This document shows, piece after piece, positions 27,801 through 39,729 of a stretch of 64,000 nucleotides of DNA. Made by a program: the position numbers and the translations under genes. The DNA comes from Pogonophryne albipinna. Taxonomy: Eukaryota > Chordata > Actinopteri > Perciformes > Artedidraconidae. The stretch's first letter is position 1; every line of letters begins with the position of its first letter. Under the pieces are notes generated by a model, which was not told the origin of the DNA, ran no database searches, and worked only from the letters and a program-made list of their open reading frames with translations. The stretch lies in NCBI GenBank assembly GCA_028583405.1, contig CM053251.1:14271495-14335494 (forward strand), written 5' to 3'.

Positions 27801-29679
27801 TTATATTAATCAGACTCAAGTGAGTGAGAAAGAGTAAGAGCTGACCTGTTCTATTCTCAGGTGCGAATGAGATCAAAGGGAGTTCAGAAGTGAATCATCT
27901 CATCCACTAGCAATAGTGTGGAGATCGTACATGAAGATGACTTACAAGCACATAATCATAAGGAGAAGAAAGCAGTGGTAGCAGAAGTGGGGAGAGAAAC
28001 AGAAATATAAAATAACAAATGAGTGTAGAGACTGGCCCTACTGCATTCCAACACTTTTTCAGGAGCTTAAGAGCCATATATTCTTTTTACACTTTTAGTA
28101 TGTAGCCATATTAAGATTCCACATAATTCGATATGATATTTGACAATGTGTAACGTTTGTAGAAGGTTATTTGTATGTAGAGGCATTTATGTATACCAGT
28201 GTCAAATATGGGAGGAGGCTATTGTTACAAAAAGACAAAAGTCGAGTGGTTTGTCAAAGTCAAAGGGTAAAGCATATATGGTCCATTAACTGCCATTAAA
28301 TAAAACACTTATTGATGGTTGTTGTTACAAGAGACGGGTTTCTACATTTCAGAGTCTTGGTTATTTTAATGAGCTTTGCCTGTACTTGTGTTTTTGCTCA
28401 TTCTTTATCTCATCGCAACATAAGCAGGGTTCTAAACCTAAATCTGTGATGGTTGTATTCCCACCACTGTCAATAACCTCTGATCAAACCACACTACAAT
28501 AGTCCTCAACTCATTACTATTAACTAAGCAAGAACGTGTTTTTTTCTGTACTTAAACTTTTAATGTTGCATATTTGGTAATGAATATTAATGTCATCATC
28601 TTTAAATTAACAAACAAGTTTCAATTGGCTTTAACATATGGGAACATATGGGAACCTTCTTTGTAGCTCTCAATTCAGCAGCACACACTTTTTTTGCAAA
28701 AACTATTTTTTAGTAATATAACGTTTTTTCTCCCCACAGGTGCCTTCTGTTTTTACTAAATGGGCCCAATAATTAAAACCATGTTGAAAACATATGCAGC
28801 GTGATGCATGGTTACGACACCCTAGAGTGATAAATCCCCTGAATAAGATATTAAATAATAATAAAGCAATAAACACTTATACTTTCTCCAACTGTTCTCC
28901 CATTTTTGTTTTTCTGTAAAGTATTAGATAGCTTTAACTCTTTAAGTCTCAGTATAAATAAAGCAATCATACTTTTTCCCAGCAGACATTTGACCAATTT
29001 TCCCTTCAATTATGTTTAATATTTTCGAAAGAAAAAATAAATTAAAACAGATGGAAGTGAAAACCGCAACCAATTCTGATTACAATGGATTATTCGACTA
29101 AAAGAAAAAACATAAATGCTTGCTTGGACAACAAACTAAACGTTTTTGCGCTCTTCATCACAATGCATTGTTGATTCATAGTTTCACACAGGCAAAGAAT
29201 GGGCCTCTTTGAGTTTCATTCTTTGTACTCCCACTCATGTCTAAAATGAGTATTGTTGTCAGCTGTAAACACATGCAGTCTTTTCTATGAAGTAGTAAGG
29301 TGTAGAGTATATTTGGTGATGCCTCTTTCAGCAGACAGACTTGACTGAATGCTTTAGTGTACTCTGTTTACGCTGTTTGCCTGCCTTTTGCTGACACTCC
29401 AAAACTCTTCAGTGATTGGAAGTCAATCCGTCAGTTTGCCTCTGTGGCTTTTGTTACACTTCTCATTACAAAGAGATGATTTATAAAAATCAGATTTTCT
29501 TCAAATCAAATCACTTCATGCTCGTACAGTATAATTGCTGTTGTGTGTTTTCTGCAGTAGCGTTCCCCAAATGGTTTTATTTTCACGACTTTCTACCTTT
29601 TACATGTTTGCACAATGATGCGGGGTTATGCCAAACTAGTGAATGTGTGTCAGTTCAGTATATTGGAAAGTTTTGTAAC
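24816..29679. other. AT-rich intergenic or intronic stretch without recognised gene
   Basis: Nothing coding is recognised in this 4.9 kb. All open frames are under 125 codons and lack motifs. The part around 25500-26020 and 26400-26700 is less AT-rich and looks less repeat-like, as conserved non-coding DNA can, but this cannot be judged from one sequence. Confidence 0.45.
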
Positions 29680-29684
29680 TGTCT

Positions 29685-30156
29685 TGTTATGTTTTGCATG
29701 GGGTTTTTGTTGTTGTGTTTTACTTGTTGTTTGCTCCTTTATCCCTCACTACTCTGTCCTCTCCGTCTCTGCAGGTCTGGTGTGTGATAGGGGGCGTGGC
29801 TGGTAGACTCCTGGCTGCAGATGAGGCACACCTGTCCCCACTCACATGATCAACCTGCTCTTTAAGAGCCTGGCCCTCACCTCACTTCTCTGCCAGAGAA
29901 TTACATGCTGTTCCGCGGTCCGGAGTACCTTTCTGCAGCCTGGAGTCTGTTTTTGTTCACTTCACAGTTTGTTAAGGAGTTTTCTTTTGAGTTTTTGTCG
30001 GGAACGTTTTCCCGCAGCTTTGTTTTTGGACTTACTACGGCCAGCCAGCTCTCTGTCGTCAGTACCTGCCTTGGACTACCTTTGTTTATTAAACACATTG
30101 AAACTTTATTTTTGTCAGTCTCTGCTTTGGGGTCCAAGTAATATCCAAATGTCACA
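29685..30156 (+). repeat. 5' LTR of the sushi-like element
   Basis: The LTR carries a TTTAAG TATA-like box at 29861-29866, a predicted transcript start at about 29892, and an ATTAAA polyadenylation signal at 30088-30093. Compared with the 3' LTR there are several small indels (for example in the TTGTTGTTTGCTCC region near 29730 and the CACATGATC region near 29845). Confidence 0.9.
29861..29902 (+). promoter_or_regulatory. Predicted TATA-like box and transcript start in the sushi-like 5' LTR
   Basis: TTTAAG at 29861 lies 31 bp upstream of GCCAGAGAATT (29892-29902). That 11-mer is the exact complement of the primer-binding site at 30158-30168, so under self-priming it would be the start of the transcript. 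Confidence 0.65.
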
Positions 30157-30157
30157 G

Positions 30158-30168
30158 AATTCTCTGGC
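30158..30168 (+). other. Putative self-priming primer-binding site of the sushi-like element
   Basis: AATTCTCTGGC lies one base after the 5' LTR and is exactly complementary to GCCAGAGAATT at 29892-29902 in the same LTR. In the 3' LTR the corresponding stretch has one A-to-T change (GCCAGAGTATT). This matches the known mechanism of Tf1 and sushi-ichi. Confidence 0.7.
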
Positions 30169-30171
30169 CAA

Positions 30172-31230
30172 ATGGACCCTGCAGAGAATGAGAGACTAAG
30201 GGAAGTGCTTGCTGCTCAAGGGGTAATGATAGGGCAACATGACAGAGCTCTGGAGAAATGTATGGAAGCAATTCGGGATTTAACCTCCGGTATGACCAAC
30301 CTCGGAGGCCGTATGGATCAGGTCGCAGCACATCTCTCCACGCTCCCGCTGACTGCCGATGCTCAAGCTACAGACCCTGCTCCTCCACCTCAAGCTGATC
30401 CGGAACGACAGCCCGGCAATCCTCGTGAGCCCTTTATCCCCACACCCGTCAGGTATTCAGGAGATTTAGGGTCTTGTAGTCAGTTTCTTACCACCAGTGT
30501 AGTCTTGTTTTTGAGCACAACCATTCACTTATTCTACTGATAGAACTAGGGTTGCTTTCATTATGAGCCTACTGAGTGATAAAGCAGCAGCATGGGCCCT
30601 TGCCATATCTAACAGCAACTCGCCTATCAGTCAGTCTCTGTCGTCTTTTACTGCATAGATGCGTAAGGTTTTTGATCATCCAGTGAGGGGGAAGGAGGCT
30701 GGTAAAAGACTCCTTTCACTCCACCAGGGTTCAGGCTCTGTTGCTAATTTTGCTATTGATTTCCGCATTCTTGCAGCTGAGAGCGGTTGGGGAGACATGG
30801 CTTTCCTGGGAATTTTTTGTAAGGGCCTTAATGATGAGTTAAAGGATGAACTAGCTGCTAGGGATGAAACCTCCTCCTTAGAGGAGTTGATTTCTCTAGC
30901 GACACGACTAAATAACCGCCTCGCGAGAGGCGCAGGGAGAGATCAGGAAAGCATAGCTCCACCTCCCTTCCCCCGCCGTCCAAGTTTCCTAGTCGGCCTG
31001 CGTTCTCTGGACCTTCTCGCCAACCTCCTGACTCCTGGCCTTCCAGAGCTTCTCCAGCTACCCAGGTCTCTCCCTTCCTTATGGAGGAGCCCATGCAGCT
31101 GGGAAGGATGACGCTTACTCAATCAGAACGTCAACGCCGTCTTCGTCAGAGACTCTGCTTCTACTGTGGCCAGGCTGGTCACGTCAGCGCCGGTTGTCCC
31201 TCTCAGCCAAAAGACCTGGCTCATCAGCGA
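30172..31230 (+). pseudogene. Gag pseudogene with zinc knuckle (sushi-like element)
   Basis: Gag begins at 30172 (MDPAENERLRE) with a coiled-coil-like head and proline-rich segment (30172-30540). It is broken by a frameshift near 30480 and a stop just before 30659. The capsid-like part continues in the frame from 30659 ([33 protein letters not shown]), and a CCHC zinc knuckle [14 protein letters not shown] lies at about 31158-31200 in another frame. Gag would form the particle and bind RNA. Mammalian RTL/PEG10 genes are known descendants of such gag genes, but nothing here suggests domestication. Confidence 0.85.
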
Positions 31231-31823
31231 CAGGGGGAGCACTGATGAGCCATACATCTATCAACTCAGCCTCCTCCAACCGCATCCCAGTCAAAGGTAC
31301 TCTTTCTTGGTCTCAGAACTCTGTTCCGCTTCAGGTCTTGATAGATTCTGGTGCGGATGACAATTTCATTGACTCTGACTTTGTGATGCAGTCTAAACTC
31401 CCTTTTGAGCCTCTTCCAGAACCTAAGGATGTGTTTGCCTTAGATGGGAGACTCCTAGCCCAAGTCACCCACCGTACTGCTCCAGTTTCCCTCAAGCTCT
31501 CTGGTAACCATCACGAGATAATCTCCCTGTACCTTATCCCCTCACCCATGTCGGCACTCGTTTTAGGTTTTCCGTGGTTGAAGCTCCATAACCCCCACAT
31601 AGTTTGGGCCAACTCGTCTATCGTTAACTGGAGTCTATTCAGGTCACTCACATTGCTTACACTCTGCTGTACCCCCACAGTTACTAGAGCACCAGACCCC
31701 CCCCCCCCCCCAAACCCATTGATCTCACCTCTGTACCCCCTGAATATCACAGCGTCAAGGAGGTTTTCAGCAAGGACCACGCACTATCCTTGCCGCCTCA
31801 CCGGCCTTATGATTGTGCCATAG
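31194..31823 (+). pseudogene. Aspartic protease region of sushi-like pol
   Basis: The frame contains VLIDSGADDNFID; the catalytic DSG is encoded at 31344-31352, followed by the ALVLGFPWL block, the conserved C-terminal part of the retroviral-type protease fold. It would cleave the Gag-Pol precursor. A poly-C run near 31698-31710 coincides with a loss of frame before the reverse transcriptase. Confidence 0.85.
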
Positions 31824-33167
31824 ATTTGCTCCCTGGCACCCCCTTTCCGTCTAGTAAACTGTACAATATCTCCAGGCCAGAGAAGGAGGCCATGGAGAGT
31901 TACATCTCTGACTCACTCGCTGCTGGGCTTATTCGCCCCTCTTCATCACCTATGGGCGCAGGTTTCTTTTTTGTGGACAAGAAGGATAAGACCCTACGCC
32001 CCTTGCATAGACTACAGAGGTCTAAATGAGATCACAGTCAAGAACAAGTACCCCCTTCCACTCATAGGACTCAGCCTTTGTCCCCTCCATGAAGCCACCA
32101 TCTTCACAAAGTTGGATATTCGCAATGCATACCACTTGGTGAGAATAAAGGAGGGGGGTGAGTGGAAGACTGCATTCAATACTCCCCGGGGACATTTTGA
32201 GTATTTAGTAATGCCTTTTGGGTTAACGAATGCACCAGGTGTTTTTCAAGCTATGATTAATGATTTATTGCGTGACATGTTAAACAGGTTCGTTTTTGTG
32301 TACCTTGATGACATCCTAATCTTCTCTTGCACTCTTCAGGAGCATGTCCAGCATGTAAGGCTGGTACTACAGAGATTTCTTGAGAACAGACTGTATGTTA
32401 AGGCTGAGAAGTGCGAGTTTCATGCCTCTTCTGTGAGTTTCCTGGGTTTTATTGTCGACAAGGGACAATTAAGGACTGACCCCGCCAAGGTCCAAGGCAG
32501 TGATCGAGTGGCCCACTCCCTCTAACAGGAAGCAGTTGCAAAGGTTTCTGGGCTTTGCCAACTTTTATAGAAGGTTTATTCGGGACTATAGTAGGGTAGC
32601 AGTGCCTCTGACTAAACTCACCTCTGTCAAGTTGCCTTTTGAGTGGTCTCCTGCAGCTGAGGCAGCTTTTGTAAGACTGAAATGTTTGTTTTCCACTGCT
32701 CCTGTGCTCTCTCATTCTGATCCAGGGGTCCAGTTTGTGGTGGAGGTGGATGCCTCTGATTCTGGAGTGGGGGCAGTTTATCCCAGCGTTCACCCTCAGA
32801 CCAGAAGCTCCACCCTTGTGCGTTCTTCTCTCGTCGGCTGACCCCTGCTGAGAGGAATTACGACGTTGGTAATCGGGAGTTGCTGGCAGTGGTTCTGGCC
32901 CTTCAAGAATGGAGGCACTGGCTGGAGGGAGCCAACCATCCTTTTATAGTATGGACGGACCATAAGAATTTGTCTTACCTTCGCTCTGCACGCAGGCTCA
33001 ACTCGCGCCAGGCTCGGTGGGCTCTCTTCCTGGGACGGTTCAACTTCTTGACCTACCGGCCTGGCTCCAGGAATGTGAAGGACGCCTTGTCCCGGCAGTT
33101 CGCTTCCCCAGTGGAGGATTCAAGAGTGAACCATTCTGCCATCTTCCTGTGTCGTGGGAGCAGCTAG
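31790..33167 (+). pseudogene. Reverse transcriptase and RNase H of sushi-like pol
   Basis: The RT begins with the [20 protein letters not shown] block (from 31890), shifts frame near 32025, continues with [15 protein letters not shown] and MPFGLTNAP blocks, and has the catalytic YLDD at 32301-32312. A frameshift near 32500 leads to the [12 protein letters not shown] connection domain. RNase H follows with [11 protein letters not shown] (first catalytic Asp) and, after another frameshift near 32780, [18 protein letters not shown] and WTDHKNL blocks (32880-33100). Catalytic motifs are kept but the frame is broken at least three times. Confidence 0.9.
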
Positions 33168-34534
33168 ATGGGAGATTGAAAGGGTGGTCCAGGAGGCCCA
33201 GGAGGACCATCCAGCGGCTCAGGATTGTCCACCAGACCGGCTGTTCGTTTCCCCCGATGCTAGATCTCCAGTGCTCCAGTGGGGACACGCGTCCAAAGTT
33301 GCCTGCCATGCAGGTTTTCATCGGACCCTGGCCCTAATTCGACAACGCTTCTGGTGGCCCACTATGTCCGCAGACACGAAGGAGTATGTCTCAGCTTGTT
33401 CCGTCTGTGCCCGCAGCAAGGCCTCACATCAGGCCCCCGCTGGCTTTCTTCGCCCCCTTCCCATTCCCCACCGGCCCTGGTCCCACATTGCGGTGGATTT
33501 TGTGACTGGTCTCCCACCATCAGACGGGAATGACACTATTCTGACCATCGTTGACCGTTTCTCTAAGGCTGTGCACTTTGTCCCCTGCCTAAACTACCTT
33601 CTGCCCTCGAGACAGCCACTCTTCTCACCCAGCATGTTTTTAGGCTGCATGGTATCCCACAGGATATTGTTTCGGACAGGGGTCCGCAGTTTTCCTCCCA
33701 AGTTTGGAGGGCCTTTTGCCGGGCATTGGGGGCGTCGGCCAGTTTGTCCTCTGGGTACCATCCCCAGACCAATGGCCAGACGGAGCGGGCAAATCAGGAC
33801 CTGGGAACGGCTCTTCGTTGTGTTGCCTCTCGAAACCCAGCCTCATGGTCTCTTCATCTGCCATGGGTTGAGTACGCCCACAACTCCCTGGTGTGCTCTG
33901 CCACAGGTATGTCACCCTTTATGGCTTCCAACGGCTTCCAACCCCCCCTTTTCCCGGTTCAAGAGAGAGAGGTGGCGGTTCCCTCGGTACAGGGGCATCT
34001 CGGCGAGCCCGCAGAGTCTGGCGTGAAGCCCGGGCAGCTCTTACCCGCACCTCCGCCCGGAACCAGAGGATGGCGGATCGTCATCGACGACCAGCTCCGG
34101 ATTACCAACCGGGCCAGAAGGTTTGGCTTTCCTCCCGTGACCTCCCTCTTCAAACTGATTCTCGGAAACTCACTCCCAGGTACATTGGACCTTATGAGAT
34201 CATCAATCCTAGTGTGGTTAGGCTTAAGTTGCCTCTTGCCTTGAAGGTGCACCCCACTTTTCATGTGTCACTCCTTAAGAGAGTTTCCTGCAGCCCTCTT
34301 TGCCCTCCGACCGAACCCCCTCCACCCCCCCGGCTCATCGACAACCACCCGGCCTTCACTGTACGGAGGTTGCTGAACGTTCGAAGGGGGCCGTGGATAC
34401 CAGTATTTAGTGGATTGGGAGGGGTATGGGCCAGAGGAGCGACAATGGGTTTCTCGCTCGCTCATTTTGGACCCAAACTCTTGAGAGACTTTTATGTCCG
34501 TTACCCGGATAGGCCGCCAGGAGGCGTCCGTTGA
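33154..34534 (+). pseudogene. Integrase and chromodomain of sushi-like pol
   Basis: The N-terminal zinc-binding region (CHAGFHRT ... ACSVCARSK) lies at 33290-33420. The catalytic core begins with [11 protein letters not shown] (first Asp, near 33490) and [13 protein letters not shown]; the second Asp block and the Glu block are present but in other frames after shifts near 33600-33720. The C-terminal part has [13 protein letters not shown] and [11 protein letters not shown] chromodomain (a [16 protein letters not shown] block, 34395-34440, in a third frame) follows. In live chromoviruses this chromodomain targets integration to marked chromatin. Confidence 0.88.
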
Positions 34535-34545
34535 GGGGGGGGTAC
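34533..34545 (+). other. Polypurine tract of the sushi-like element
   Basis: GAGGGGGGGGTAC directly before the 3' LTR is the expected plus-strand primer. It is nearly the same as the tract in the non-autonomous element at 21299-21312. Confidence 0.8.
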
Positions 34546-35002
34546 TGTTATGTTTTGCATGGGGTTTTTGTTGTTGTGTTTTACTTGTGTCGCTCCTTTT
34601 ACCCTCACTACTCTGTCTTCCGTCTCTGCAGGGCTGGTGTGTGACAGGGGGCGTGGCTGGTTTACTCCTGGCTGCAGATGAGGCACACCTGTCCCACTCA
34701 TGATTAACCTGCTCTTTAAGAGCCTGGCCCTCACCTCACTTCTCTGCCAGAGTATTACATGCTGTCCGCGGTCCGGAGTGCCTTTCTGCAGCCTGGAGTC
34801 TGTTTTGTTCACTTTGCAGTTAGTTAAGGAGTTCTTTTGAGTTTTTGTCGGGAACGTTTTCCCGCAGCTTTTTTTGGATTACTACGGCCAGCCAGCTCCC
34901 TGTCGTCAGTACCTGCCTTGGACTACCTTGTTTATTAAACACATTGAAACTTTATTTTTGTCAGTCTCTGCTTTGGGGTCCAAGTAATATCCAAACGTCA
35001 CA
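34546..35002 (+). repeat. 3' LTR of the sushi-like element
   Basis: This 457-bp LTR is alignable with the 5' LTR along its whole length but differs by scattered substitutions and about 15 bp of net deletion. The divergence shows a much older insertion than the non-autonomous element at 17946-21702. Confidence 0.9.
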
Positions 35003-35007
35003 CGTCT

Positions 35008-37384
35008 AAGCACATTAAAATTCTCCAGCCCATTAAACTGAGCTTCAGGCATTTGCAGCACAAACCTAGCTATTTTCCAGCATTTAAAAAAGCCTTTCCA
35101 GAGGGTGCCTGTCGAGGCTGTACACTAAGTACATGGCTCTTTCTCAAGCACAAAAAAGTCAGATTTGGCAATATGAAAAACAATACCCTAAGATACATAC
35201 GTAACATAAAACATTTGAACATTAACAGAAGTACCTTTCCTACGGTGTGTTAAAACATTGTAGATGTTGTTATTTTTTAAATGCAAGATATATCAGTTTG
35301 ATTACTTTATTTTTCCCATAAAATAGTAAACCTTACATTAGAGGCTTCAACCCTATCATGGTGACTCATTATTAAAAAAGATAATTCTGATAGATTGCTA
35401 AAAAAAACTGTAAGAGATTCGTTACCACCAGTTCCCTTTGGCTCTGACATTTAATGCTCAGAAGTTTATAAATATTGTTATTAATGTATCCCAAAAAGCA
35501 ACTCTGTACCAACTCTTAGCCATTGTGCTTATTTTTCAGCACAGTGTCGTCATCTTTTCACACTCGGATCTATCTGCAACGTGATTCCAATTTTGATATT
35601 TTTCATTTGCATCACAAATGTTGAGGATAATCTATATATACAGCATGGGGGGTGAATCTGTTTTGTCTAAAAGTTTCACCATTGAGCTTGTTCGTAAAAC
35701 TTTTGAAAAGTAAATTAAATTAGATGCAATAACAGCAGCGACGGAAGCTGTATAAAAAGATAACTTTTGTCGAGTCTGTGCGCCTAAACTAAATTTGAGA
35801 TAATGAGCTGCGAGCTGAAAGTCAAGTGAATGGAGGGAAATACAGTCCAACTGCCCTGTGCTGCCTCCTCCACAATGCAGCTTCCTCATGCTCATCTTCT
35901 CACCCAATGTCTGCAGGCCACAGCTGGACCATGTGCACAAACTAGATAATCAACCATCTATGCTGGATGCAACCCAATGTGCTCAATAAACAAAGGAGAA
36001 CAAAATATAGGCGTTCATCATTTTGTGAGGAGAAAAAAGTGTCCCGATTGACATGTAACATACCAAAATAGACTAAATATAAATTATGCTATATGATGAA
36101 TAAATGCATACATAACAATGTTATATATACTGATTGACAAAGGGACAGTTTCATTACAGCATGTCAATGACACATTTGCTCATGAGAATATAAATAACAG
36201 GGAAGCTAATGAACATCCTTCAAAAAAAACTCTTCCATCTAAACAAACAATCAAAGCTGAGTAATGAAATCACATCTTAACTTGATAATTGAAAACATAA
36301 TTGAATTGTATTAGGCCTTCTGAAAGGAAAAACAGATTGGGAGTGGAGTGTTTATAAGAGGAGAATATGAATGAAGAAAAACCACATTCCAAGTCGTTGT
36401 GCATGTATTTTCATACAATATGTTCATATTAGGTCATTGGGCCAAAGTGGGGAAAAAAATAGGCCAGTTTAAAAATTAAATGTAAAAGAAAGTACTTCCC
36501 ATGACATTGTTAAACAGACCTATCTATGTTATGTTTTATTTAAAGTAAAATGTGATGTACCACAATGGACAACCTTTACAAAGCCAAGACACAATTACAT
36601 CCAACTGTTGCAAAAGAAGAAACAAGAAGAAAGGATTTAAATACAATACATTTAAAATTATGAGTAAAATACTGTTGCTTTCTTCGTCAATCCAATTATC
36701 AGTTCATTTATTTTTATCTGGTTTGATCTCACACTTCTAATCTCTCAAAAAACGACTTTATATTCAAGTTTTTAATGAAACACCAACCATGTACAGATAC
36801 TATCGTGAACATCTTTCTGAACTGACAATTAAACGTATCACCTTACCCACTGTTTCAGCAAATGCACCATCAACACCAGTAGGGAACTCTAGGCACTTTA
36901 TAATACAAAGTAAATGTTCTAATTTTTCCAGGTACAGTTCATCGTCATCAATACTGATACAAAAACTTAACATGTACTAAATGTATTAAGACAGATCTTT
37001 GCATTTTCTTGTTTAGTTCTGAATTGTCACCTTGCCTCCAGTAATGCCTCCAGTGATTCTATTTCTACTGATTTATGCAAAACATAATTTATTAGACGAT
37101 TCATTCTTTTCGGAAGCGTATTCATATTCATTGTCACATGTAAGCACTGTCTACACAGTCAATGCTTTTGGGCAATTTACTGTCAATCACACCGCTTGAG
37201 CTGCAGGTATTTGTCCTTTGTAGGAATACTGTGCAGACATAGAAAGACAGAAGAACGTGCAAGCCTCAATTACTTAGCCATCTTGCTGTTTCATTTGAGT
37301 AATGAATATAGTTCACCCCATTCCTACTTGACAAATGACTACTAACATTTGGCCTTTGTCTGAAATTTGAAAGGGTGCAATCAA
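35008..37384. other. AT-rich intergenic stretch
   Basis: No gene, RNA or repeat family is recognised. A 102-codon minus-strand frame at 35632-35940 has no domain signature. Confidence 0.45.
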
Positions 37385-37475
37385 CATTCAATTCAATTCA
37401 ATTCAAAACCTTTATTTATCCAGGTAAAATCCCATTGAGATCAATGATCTCTTTTTCAAGGGAGACCTGCATTCT
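37385..37475 (-). mobile_element. LINE 3' end fragment (same family as 1455-2515)
   Basis: ATTCAATTCAATTCAA simple tail followed by CCTTTATTTATCCAGG and GAGATCAATGATCTC matches, in the same minus orientation, the 3' end at 1455-1530. Only the last ~90 bp are present, an extreme 5' truncation. Confidence 0.8.
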
Positions 37476-39250
37476 CAGGATAAATGACTCAGAAGTTCAA
37501 GCAATATATCGTCTCCACCACGGATTGGGAAGAGGTTAGAGTTACAGTAGGGTTGATGAAAACATGACAACAGAGCATACACTATAATTGTCATGTATTT
37601 CTTAGCATTATGCCGTGTATTACTGTACAAAACATACAATTGATATGCTCTTCTAAGTCAGACACAAACAATCCTCCGTGCTCATCCTTAAACACGTATA
37701 CTTAATTCAGAAATGAGACAAAACTGATCAGAACCATCTTTGTTGGTGTACAGTTCCAACAATCACCGACTGGCTTAAGGGTTTGAAACATAGACTGACT
37801 AACAAACAAAGTAATCACTGTAACATTTTCACTATTTACTAACTTACAATGAAAATGAATACTGCTTCCAATGACGACTTGCCACCAAGGCATACTCTTC
37901 TCCTGTCTATGCGGAAGGAATATATTATCAATTTTAAGCCAGTTTAAACAATCTCCATATGTGACCTGCTCTATCGAAATCAGTTACATTGACCCGAAGC
38001 AAAATATGTCACATTATATAATGACATATTTTCTCATCATTTTGAGAAAAACGTTTTTCCTCTTCTCTGGAATACATCGATCTGATTGATTATTATTGGA
38101 GCAAATTATCAAAGTAGTACGGAGGAAACCAACACAGTCTCACTCCCTGATAGTCCAATAGCGACGCTTGGTCAGGGTCCTTTGGCGTGCAGTTATGAGG
38201 CACCGAGTCTCCATCGGCTTCATAAACGGACGCAAAGAGCTTTCAAGTGATTGCAATGTATTCCCATCGGCGGCGGTATTTGACGCTCAGGGAAGCACCG
38301 CATCGGTCCATGTCGGCGGCAGTTAAAGGCAATGTGTGCGTCCATTCCCATTGGATAACGGAGGATTTTACACCCGGAAATAAGTATTCTCCTTACTGTC
38401 GATTAATTTTCACAGTGATATCTGCACTACTCATCAACTCAAAAACACCAGTTTATCTTTGTTAATTACACAACATTGATTGGTTTAAATTGTGTACAAT
38501 GCTTTTGTGTTTTTCCCCTTCGACTCTGAGAAACAAATAGTTGTATGGAGTTTAGGATGGCCGAAGACACTACACTACCCATAATCCTCAGCTATCGTTT
38601 GAGACTACACCATGCACCTTGCTCGACAAACCCTGTGATTAGTCCTCAAGCTCTGTGATTGGTTGACCTCCGACTGTATTCCATATGAAAATAAAACGTT
38701 TCGTAAAAGATAAAATCATACTTTATTCAGCTAGTGCTTGCTTTACTCTTTGAAAGTCATCACATAAATGCATTGTAATAAATGGTTCAGCTGCATTAAA
38801 TATTACACATCTGGCTTAATTCTTTATTTATCTACAGAGATCGGGCCTCAGAATAGACCGGAAACTATTCTTTTACCGTTCTGTTTAATTTGAAAATAAA
38901 GTTAATAGTAATATTTAGTTTTGATGTTATTATGTTTTATTAACTAGACTGCTGGGTCATGTTAAGACCATCTTTTCTGTGTTGCTGTGGGTTTTTCCCA
39001 TCGCTTTTGTGTTACAAATATCAAAACAATATATGTGTGGTCGTCTGTGGATAACAAAATATATCCATTGTAAACTAAACCAGAAACAGCAGTATATTTG
39101 ATTGTGTTAACACTGTAAACTTGACCGTTTTTTAACCCAAACCACCTACTGGTTAAAGCACGTTATTACACGTTTAGAATAATTGCAATGCAGGTAGATT
39201 GTTTTGCTTTTTAATGACTGTTTTAAAATGCGTTTTTCTTAATGTCTTTC
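37476..39250. other. Intergenic stretch with a GC-richer island
   Basis: No gene is recognised. The part at about 38120-38400 is notably richer in CG dinucleotides than its surroundings (CGGCGGCGG near 38270) and may be a decayed mobile element or CpG-rich regulatory DNA; no termini were found. A ~40-bp repeat shared with 17381-17421 lies at 37959-37999. Confidence 0.4.
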
Positions 39251-39252
39251 AT

Positions 39253-39328
39253 TTTTGTAAAGCACTTTGAATTGCCTTGTGTTGAAAGGTGCTATATAAA
39301 TAAACGTGCCTTGCCTTGCCTTGCCTAA
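39253..39328 (+). mobile_element. Retroposon 3' tail with pentanucleotide repeat
   Basis: TGTAAAGCACTTTGAATTGC, then GGTGCTATATAAATAAA and a (CCTTG)n run, is the typical 3' end of a dispersed fish LINE in plus orientation. The body is not recognised upstream. Confidence 0.65.
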
Positions 39329-39729
39329 GGTCTGCTGCATGTTTTGTTGAATGTGTTATATTTGATGAAAACATTTAAATATTAAGAGTACATACAAAAT
39401 AGGGGGAAAGTAGAAGGCATGATAGAAATATAAAATATCAAGAAGTAACTGTAAATGATCTCTACAATAAAATAATTTGGTGCCGGATGTACAAAGATAT
39501 TAATAGGAGGATGTGCAAAACAGACAAACTAATTAGGCTTTATTAAAACATTAAATAATACTTTAGCTTAAGGTCTTCTTTTAAATACATGTAAGCAAAA
39601 CGCTTTGGGGGTATCTACAGATAAATATTAAGCCTGACAAAGTACTTAAAGTCTAATATATTGCATGGTTTGTTTTGGGACTTGACAATCAACTTTCCTG
39701 CAATGTTAGCTATGTTGAAGCACTTATTT

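Larger units (their letters stand above)
29680..35007 (+). mobile_element. Sushi-like chromodomain Ty3/gypsy retrotransposon, inactivated
   Basis: The element spans 29685-35002. LTRs of 472 and 457 bp begin TGTTATG and end GTCACA; they differ at many sites and by several indels, so the insertion is old. Flanking bases TGTCT (29680-29684) and CGTCT (35003-35007) agree in four of five positions, consistent with a decayed 5-bp duplication. In order it encodes gag with a zinc knuckle, aspartic protease, reverse transcriptase with YLDD, RNase H, integrase and a C-terminal chromodomain. This order, the chromodomain and the self-complementary primer site place it with the Tf1/sushi chromoviruses of fish. 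Multiple frameshifts and stops make it non-functional. Confidence 0.92.
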
